Assembly: GCA_009823505.1 (NCBI GenBank)
Contig: VZQC01001595.1
Span: 1,428,771-1,492,770, forward strand
Length of the DNA stretch: 64,000 bases
Origin: Rhizomys pruinosus
Lineage: Eukaryota > Chordata > Mammalia > Rodentia > Spalacidae
Direction of reading: 5' to 3'
In this document: positions 57,954 through 64,000 of the stretch, one piece after another
Numbering within the stretch: position 1 is the first letter of the stretch
Layout: each line of letters opens with the position of its first letter
Translations under genes and position numbers: made by a program
The notes under the pieces: generated by a model
What the model was told of the DNA's origin: nothing
Databases searched by the model: none
The model's input: the letters and a program-made list of their open reading frames with translations, nothing else

Positions 57954-60900
57954 TCATCGATTGTTTTTCTGGGTCTGTGTTACTTCACTCAGCATGATGT
58001 CTTCCAACTCCAGCCATTTTCCTGCAAAGCTCATGATGCCATCTTTCTTTACTGCTGCAGAGAACTCCATTATGTAGATGTACCACATTTTCTCTATCCA
58101 CTCTTCAGTTGAGGGGCATTTGTGTTGGTTCCAGCTCCTTGCTGTTGTGAAGAGAGCTGAAATAAACATGGCTGTGCGTGTATCTCTGCGGTGGGGTGAG
58201 TCTTGAGGGTACATGCCTAGGAGTTGTATGACTGGGTCGAGTGGCAAGTTCATTCCAAGTCTTCCAAAGGTTCTCCACACTGCTTTCCATAGTGGCTGTA
58301 CAAGTTTACATTCTACCAGTAGTGGATGATTGTTCCCCTTTCTCCACAACCTCTCCAGCACTTGGTATCATTTGTTTTCTTGATCCTAGCCAGTCTTATT
58401 GGATTAAGATGATATCTTAAAGTGGTTTTGATTTGCATTTACTTAATGATTGGTGATATTTCTCAGCCATCTCTAATTCCTCACTTGTGAAGTCTGTTCA
58501 GCTCTTTGCTCCATCTATTGAGTGGGTCATTTGTTTTCTTTCTTCTTTGTTTTTTGAGTAGTTTATATATTCTGGAAACCAGTGCTTTGTCAGATGTTTC
58601 TGTGGTGAAGGTTTCCTCCCACTCTGTGGGATTTCTCTTCACTTCTTTGATTGTTTCTTTTGATGTACAGAAGCTTTTGAGTTTAATGAGGTCCCATTTT
58701 TCAATTGTCAACCTTAATTCTTGTGCAGCTGCTATCTGATTTAGGAAGTCTTTTCCTATGACTATGTCTTGTAGTCTGCTGCCAACTTTTTCTTCTATTG
58801 CCTTCAGAGTTTGGGGTTTCACGTCTTTAATCCATCTGGAGTTGACTTTTGTACAGGGTGAGAGGTAGGGGTTTAATTTCATTCTTCTACAAGTGGTGAT
58901 CCAGTTTTGCCAACACCACTTGCTGAAGATGCTGTCTTTTCTCCATTGTGGTTTCTTGGCCCCCTTGTCAAATATGAGATGGCTGAAATTGTATGTGCTC
59001 AGATTTGGATCTTCGGTTTTGTTCCATTGGTCAACAGGTCTGTTTTTGTGCCAGTACCAGGCTGTTTTTATGACTATAGCCCTGTAGTATAGTTTAAAAT
59101 CTGGTATAGAGATCCCTCCTGTGTAGCTCTTTTCACTCAGGATTGATTTGGCTATTCGGGGTCTTTTGTTTTTCCAAATGAATTTAAGAACTTTTGTTTC
59201 CAAGCCTGTGAAGAAACTCTTGGGGATTTTGATTGGGATTGCATTAAATCTATACAAGAGTTTTGGTAAAATGGACATTTTTACAATGTTAATTTTCCCA
59301 ATCCATGAGCATGGGAGGTTTTTCCATCTTCTGAGGTCTTCTTCAATTTCTTTCTTTAAGGGTTTAAAATTTTTGTTGTAGAGGTCTTTGGTGTCTTTGG
59401 TTAGGTTTGTTCCTAGGTATCTTATTGTTTTTGAGGCTATTGTGAGTGGGAAGGTCTCTTTGAATTCTTTCTCCAGTTGCTTGTTCTTGGTGTAAAGAAA
59501 GGCCATTGATTTTCTAAGGTTAATTTTGTATCCTGCCACTTTGCTGAAGCTGTTAATCGTTTCTAGGAGTTTTCTGGTGGAGTTTTTTGCATCCCTTAAG
59601 TAAACAATCATATCATCAGCAAATAGGGATAGTTTGACTTCCTCTTTTCCAATTAGTACTCCTTTAATATCCTTTTCTTGCCTTATTGCTCTAGCAAGTG
59701 TTTCAAGCACTATATTGAAGAGGAGTGGTGATAGGGGGCAGCCTTGCCGAGTTCCTACCTTTAAAGGGAATGTTTCTGTCATTTCCCCATTTAGGATGAT
59801 ATTGGCTGTGGGTTTCCTGTATATGGCTTTGATTACATTGAGGAATGATCCCTCCAATCCAATTCCTTCTAGGACTTTAAGCATGAAGGGATGCTGGATT
59901 TTGTCAAAGGCTTTTTCAGCATCAATTGAGATGATGGTGTGGTTTTTGTCTTTGATTCCGTTTATGTGTTTGATGATGTTTATTGATTTTCGTATGTTGA
60001 ACCATCCCTGCATCTCTGGTATGAATCCAACTTGGTCATGATGGATGATCTTCTTGATGTGGGTCTGTATGCGATTTGCCAGTATTCTGTTTAGAATTTT
60101 GGCATCTGTGTTCATGAGGGAGATGGGTCTATAATTCTCCTTTTTAGTTGTATCTTTGCCTGGTTTTGGTAATAGAGTGATGTTGGCTTCATAGAAGGAA
60201 TTTGGGAGAGTTCCCTCTGATTGTATACTTCTAAACAGTTTCAGAAATAATGGTTGTAGGTCTTTTTGAAATGTTTTATAGAATTCTGCTGTGAAACCGT
60301 CTGGGCCTGGGCTTTTTTTAGTTGGGAGGCTTCTTACTACATCCTCTATTTCTTCATATGTTATGGGTCTGTTTAAGCTGCTGGTCTCCTCTTGGCCAAG
60401 CTTTGGTGATTCCCAAGATTTCAGATATTCATCCATTTCTTCTAGATTTTCAAACTTGGTAGAATATAGGTTCTTGTAATATTCCCATATAATTTTCTTG
60501 ATCTTTTCCTTGTCCGTTGTGATATTTCCCTTTTCATCACAGATTGTATTGATTTGGAGTTGTTCCTTCTTTCTTTTTGTTAACTGGGCTAGAGGTCTGT
60601 CTATCTTGTTTATTCTTTCAAAGAACCAACTTTTGGCTTCATTGATTTTTTGTATTGTTTTCTTTGTTTCTATTTCATTGATTTCTGCTCTGATTTTTGT
60701 TATTTCTTCCTGTCTGTTGCGTTTAGGGTTCATCTGTTGTTGCCTCTCAAGTGCTTTTAGCTGTAGTGTTAGATCATTCACTTGTGCTCTTTCTGTTTTT
60801 CTAATGTAGGCACCCAGGGCTATAAATTTCCCTCTTAGGACTGCTTTTAAGGTATCCCATAAGTTTTGTTGTGTTGTATTGTCATTGTCATTCAGTTCCA

Positions 60901-61732
60901 GGAATGTTTTTATTTCTTTCTTTATCTCTTCCTTGACCCATTCATTATTCAAGAGTGTGTTGTTTAGTCTCCATGTGTTCTTGTAGGCAGGAGGGCTTGT
61001 CCTGGTGTTGATGTTGAGCTTCATTGCACTGTGGTCTGACAGGATGCATGAAATTATTTCAATCTTTTTGTATTTGTAGAGGTTTCTTCTGTGTCCCAGG
61101 ATGTGGTCGATTTTGGAGAATGTTCCGTGGGGTGCTGAGTAGAAAGTGTATTCTCTGGTATTAGGATGGAATGTTCGGTAGAGGTCTATGAGGTCCATTT
61201 GGTGTATCATATCGTTCAGTTCAGATGTCTCTCTGTTTATTTTTTGTCCTGTTGACCTATCCAAAGGACTCAGTGGGGTATTGAAATCTCCCACTATGAG
61301 TGTGCTGGGGTTAGTCTGTGACTTGTGGTCCTGGAGAATTGTCTTTATAAAGTTTGGTGCACCAGAATTTGGGGCATATATATTCATAATTGTGAAATCT
61401 TCTTGGTGGATTGTTCCTTTGATGAAAATGTAATGGCCTTCTTTGTCTCTTCTGATTTCTTTTACTTTGAAGTCTATTTTATCCGATATTAAAATAGCAA
61501 CACCTGCTTTCTTTTTGGTACCATTTGCTTGGAATATTTTTTTCCATCCCTTCACTTTAAGGTGGTGCCTGTCCTTGAAGGTAAGATGTGTTTCTTGCAG
61601 ACAGCATATCGATGGATTCTGTTTCCTAATCCAGTCTCCCAGTCTATGTCTTTTGATTGGGGAATTTAGTCCATTAATATTTAAGGTTATGACTGATAGG
61701 TTTGTGTTGCTTCCTTTTGCCTTATTATCCAT
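57954..61732 (-). pseudogene. L1 ORF2 (endonuclease/reverse transcriptase), C-terminally frameshifted
   Basis: Nicks target DNA and reverse-transcribes L1 RNA in cis. Open for 1083 codons (61732 to a stop at 58481). The N-terminal APE-type endonuclease keeps N18, E47, D149, N151, D209 and H234 in their usual contexts ([31 protein letters not shown]). The RT domain keeps the YRPISLMN block and the catalytic FADD near residue 705. A 2-nt loss at about 58493 ends the frame early. A further deletion of about 24 nt (near 58455) and a 1-nt loss (near 58315) follow in the Cys-rich region. The last stretch is open again to 57954 (135 codons, 58361-57954), carrying the usual ORF2 C-terminal block (EEWIEKMWYIYIMEFSAA). 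A complete ORF2 would be about 1280 codons. Confidence 0.92.
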
Positions 61733-61773
61733 CTGCGGTTTTGATTTAGGTTTCTACTTCTGCAGTTATGCTT
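61733..61773 (-). other. L1 inter-ORF spacer, 41 bp
   Basis: Separates the ORF1 stop from the ORF2 start, both on the minus strand. About 40 bp is the usual spacing in rodent L1, where ORF2 is translated by an unconventional mechanism. Confidence 0.85.
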
Positions 61774-62931
61774 TTATTGATTTCTCCTTCTAGTTGCCTG
61801 GGGTTGGTTGCTCCTTTCTTCTGTTCTTTGGATTGCTTCAAGTATTCTCTGAAGGGTTGGTTTTCCGGACATGTATTCTTTCAAGTTGTTTATGTCATGG
61901 AAGATTTTCCTCTCTCCTTCCACTATGATTGACATTTTTGCTGGGTATAGTAACCTGGGCTGGCATCCATTGTCCCTCAACACTGGGAATGCTTTGCTCC
62001 AGGTTCTTCTTGCCTTCATCGTTTGCTGTGAGAAGTCCGTTGTTATTCTGATAGGTTTCCCCTTATAGGTCACTTGTTGTTTTTCTCTTGTCGCTTTAAG
62101 AATTTTCTCTTTGTTTTGGGTGTCCAGCATTTTAACTATGATGTGGCGTGGAGAATTTCTTTTCTGATCTTGTCTGTTTGGAGTTCTATGTGCTTCTTGT
62201 ATTTGTATTGGTTTGTCCTTTTTTAGTTTGGGGAAGTTTTCATCTATTATTCTGTTGAAGATCTGATCAATACCATTCTCTTGGGATTCTTCTCCTTCCT
62301 CTATTCCTATGATGCGGAGGTTTGATCTTTTCATAGTGTCCCACAGTTCCTGGTTGTTCCACTTTTGTGTATTTTTAAATTTTTCATAATCTTTACTTGA
62401 GGTTTTTAGTTGTTCTGTGTTATCTTCCAGGTCTGATATTCTTTGTTCTGCTTCCTCCATTCTGCTTCTGAGGCTTTTTCCATTCCTTTCCTCTTGATTG
62501 GATGAGTGTTTGATTTCCTTTTTCATTTCCTCTTCTGATTTCTTTAGTATTTCTACTTCCTTTTGGAGCTTCTCAATCTCTTCCTGTAGCTCTTTGCTTC
62601 GCTGGTTGGTTTCCTTATCTTTTTCAGCATGGGATCTTTTCAGTGCTTCCACTTCTTTCCGGAGTTTGTCATTCTCTCTCTCTAGGTATTTTTTGAGTTC
62701 TTCATTCTCTTTTCTTAATTCTTTGATTTGCTCTTTATAATCTTGTAATTCTTTAAGTATGTTCAGAATTGTGCTCCTGATATCTGTGTCCTGGGCCATC
62801 CCCAGGGGGATCCTACTGTAGGACTCTTCCACAGGGATGGTAGAGCTTGGTGTGGGATTTTCCTGCACCTTTCCCATGTTGTCTCTTCTTCGTGTTCCTG
62901 GCATATGGGCTTCTCCTTGCCTGTATTCCAA
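61774..62931 (-). CDS. L1 ORF1 protein (RNA-binding chaperone), intact frame
   Basis: 385 codons, uninterrupted, the normal length for rodent L1 ORF1. The protein trimerises and coats L1 RNA in the cytoplasm to form the retrotransposition particle. Residues about 50-185 form a long heptad coiled coil rich in Glu and Lys (for example KELQEEIEKLQKEVEILKK). The RRM-like domain begins near residue 205 (NLRIIGIEEGEE), and the C-terminal domain contains HIIVKMLDTQNKEKIL and the basic YKGKPIRITTDFS. The start chosen is the first ATG; a second Met nine codons later (MPGTRRRDN) is the start left in the 31904 copy. It lies 41 bp upstream of ORF2. No frameshift or internal stop is seen. Confidence 0.93.
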   Translation of the reverse strand: MEYRQGEAHMPGTRRRDNMGKVQENPTPSSTIPVEESYSRIPLGMAQDTDIRSTILNILKELQDYKEQIKELRKENEELKKYLERENDKLRKEVEALKRSHAEKDKETNQRSKELQEEIEKLQKEVEILKKSEEEMKKEIKHSSNQEERNGKSLRSRMEEAEQRISDLEDNTEQLKTSSKDYEKFKNTQKWNNQELWDTMKRSNLRIIGIEEGEESQENGIDQIFNRIIDENFPKLKKDKPIQIQEAHRTPNRQDQKRNSPRHIIVKMLDTQNKEKILKATREKQQVTYKGKPIRITTDFSQQTMKARRTWSKAFPVLRDNGCQPRLLYPAKMSIIVEGERKIFHDINNLKEYMSGKPTLQRILEAIQRTEERSNQPQATRRRNQ

Positions 62932-63256
62932 TTTTAGTCCTAAATGCCTCTTCTCTGTGTTGAAGGCTTGCTTTGCTTGCCTCCTTCAGATGCCTTCATA
63001 ATCTCAGTTAGCAGGGGGGTGGGTGCTCTTTAGCCAGTGCCCCGGTACCTGTGCTTCAGGTGGTCTTGGGAGATCTCCTATCTCAAAACTCACACAAACC
63101 CACCTTTTATACCAGCTGGGAGGATGACTCTGCCCCCACAGCCACAAAAGCCAATCAAACCAAAGACAACTAGATTAAATCAAACAATAATCCGCCTTGC
63201 TGAAGCACCCACCTCCTACCTACCTGTGCTTCAGGTGGTCTTGGGAGATTTTGGTG
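62932..63256 (-). promoter_or_regulatory. L1 5'UTR with repeated monomer-like unit
   Basis: The block ACCTGTGCTTCAGGTGGTCT followed by TGGGAGAT occurs at 63047-63074 and 63222-63249, about 175 bp apart. Rodent L1 promoters are built from tandem roughly 200-bp monomers, so this looks like one full unit plus the proximal part. The same proximal motif begins the 31730 L1. Promoter activity is inferred from family knowledge. Confidence 0.65.
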
Positions 63257-63883
63257 TGTACTTCCTATTAGGTCTCCAAACACAAGAAAAGGTGTTCTTG
63301 CATGTTCTAAGCAAGAAAGCCATTAGACAAACTTGGTAAAGGCACAGAATTTTGCTAGGTCTTACAAAAATGCATATGGGGAGGTTGCAATCTCAAATTG
63401 TTAAGCTGTGCAATGATAGCAAACATAGGGAACAAAATTTAAAATAGTTCCTCTGGGCATGATTTTAAAAATGGGAAACATTTTATTCAAAATGTTTCAA
63501 AGGCAAAATCTGGTTTTCCTCAACAACATTTTTATGCCACTGAGCAGAGTTTTAACCTTGTAAATCATGTGTGTTTTAGAAATTTTTATAATTTTACTTT
63601 CTTAAAAATTATATTTGTTGAATAGTGTAATGTTTTTAAGCTGATAAATTACCATGCAATGAACCCAAGTTTATTTTTGCACACACAAATCAGCTCCAAG
63701 TTTATTCTCAATAATTGAGGGGTAAAGACCCAATTGATAACTAGATGAAGGTGTTGGAGGATTGTTATTGGAAATTAATGTTCCATCATCTATGTATATA
63801 TGTTGTACATATGTATGTCTGTGTGCGTGAGTGTACCTGTTAAGTGTTAATTATCTATCAATCATTTTTCTTTGTAATTTATC
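63257..63883. other. Anonymous AT-rich flank of the L1
   Basis: No recognised element. Confidence 0.4.
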
Positions 63884-63948
63884 AACTATATCTATCTGTC
63901 TATCTATCATCTATCTGTCTATATCTATCATCTATCTATATGTCTATC

Positions 63949-63998
<50 letters not shown>

Positions 63999-64000
63999 CA
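63884..64000. repeat. TATC microsatellite running off the window
   Basis: (TATC)n with TGTC and ATC interruptions at first, becoming pure tetranucleotides from about 63948 to the last base. Its full length is unknown. Confidence 0.97.

Larger units (their letters stand above)
57594..63256 (-). mobile_element. Nearly full-length L1 retrotransposon
   Basis: About 5.66 kb, poly-T (complement of the A tail) from 57594, 3'UTR with G-rich tract (complement at 57675-57710), ORF2, a 41-bp inter-ORF gap, an open ORF1, and a 5'UTR to about 63250. Imperfect words TGTCTTCCT (57584-57592) and TGTACTTCCT (63257-63266) may be the TSD. It is the least decayed L1 in the window and serves as the reference for the broken copies. 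The C-terminal frameshifts in ORF2 mean it is probably not autonomous. Confidence 0.95.

Noticed and set aside
60291..61793. Plus-strand frames rich in Phe, Leu and Ser, resembling membrane proteins (for example 61443-61793)
   Set aside because: They are antisense shadows of the L1 ORF2 on the minus strand; complementing A-rich L1 coding DNA gives Phe/Leu/Ser-rich peptides.

Overview
This window is nuclear DNA from a muroid rodent. It is a gene-poor, AT-rich stretch built mostly of interspersed repeats. The identification rests on the combination of tRNA-derived B2 SINEs, 7SL-derived B1 SINEs, MT- and ORR1-type MaLR LTRs, and LINE-1 (L1) copies with rodent-style ORF1 and ORF2. The B2 and B1 copies differ from the mouse and rat consensus as I remember them, so a non-Mus, non-Rattus muroid is likely; the species cannot be fixed from the sequence alone. 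No host protein-coding exon, tRNA, rRNA, CRISPR array or operon could be supported. Repeat family names come from recall of consensus sequences, not from a database search.

Layout. 1-7.2 kb: a dimeric unclassified retroposon (231-884), an MTE-like LTR, a B2/B1 stack, then a direct repeat of about 1.75 kb whose two units meet at an N (5446). 7.2-14.4 kb: SINEs in otherwise anonymous sequence. 14.4-15.4 kb: a B2 split by a 579-bp solo LTR of ERVK type. 16.2-21.9 kb: an L1 with a 5' inversion (twin priming), later invaded by a three-LTR MaLR array (18473-21658) that is flanked by a 5-bp target-site duplication (TSD). 22-31 kb: truncated L1s, B2s, an ORR1 LTR and microsatellites. 31.3-38.7 kb: an MT-type LTR, then a nearly full-length but decayed L1 with a 16-bp TSD that carries a B1, a B2 and a 1.46-kb unclassified retroelement. 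38.7-57.6 kb: old L1 3' ends, MTE-type LTRs, MaLR internal remnants, SINEs and long anonymous stretches. 57.6-63.3 kb: the youngest and most complete element, a minus-strand L1 with an open 385-codon ORF1, a nearly complete ORF2 broken by small indels near its C-terminus, and a 5'UTR with a repeated monomer-like unit. The window ends inside a TATC microsatellite.

How the parts relate. L1 machinery (ORF1p, ORF2p) supplies the reverse transcription that explains the B1, B2 and unclassified poly(A)-tailed insertions. MaLR elements are non-autonomous ERVL relatives. Nesting gives relative ages: the split L1s and Lx-like 3' ends are oldest, MaLR arrays are intermediate, and CpG-rich B2 copies with perfect TSDs and the 57.6-63.3 kb L1 are youngest. 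I saw no previously undescribed functional system. The best leads are the mosaic MaLR array, the unclassified retroelement families, and the N-joined duplication, which is probably an assembly error.
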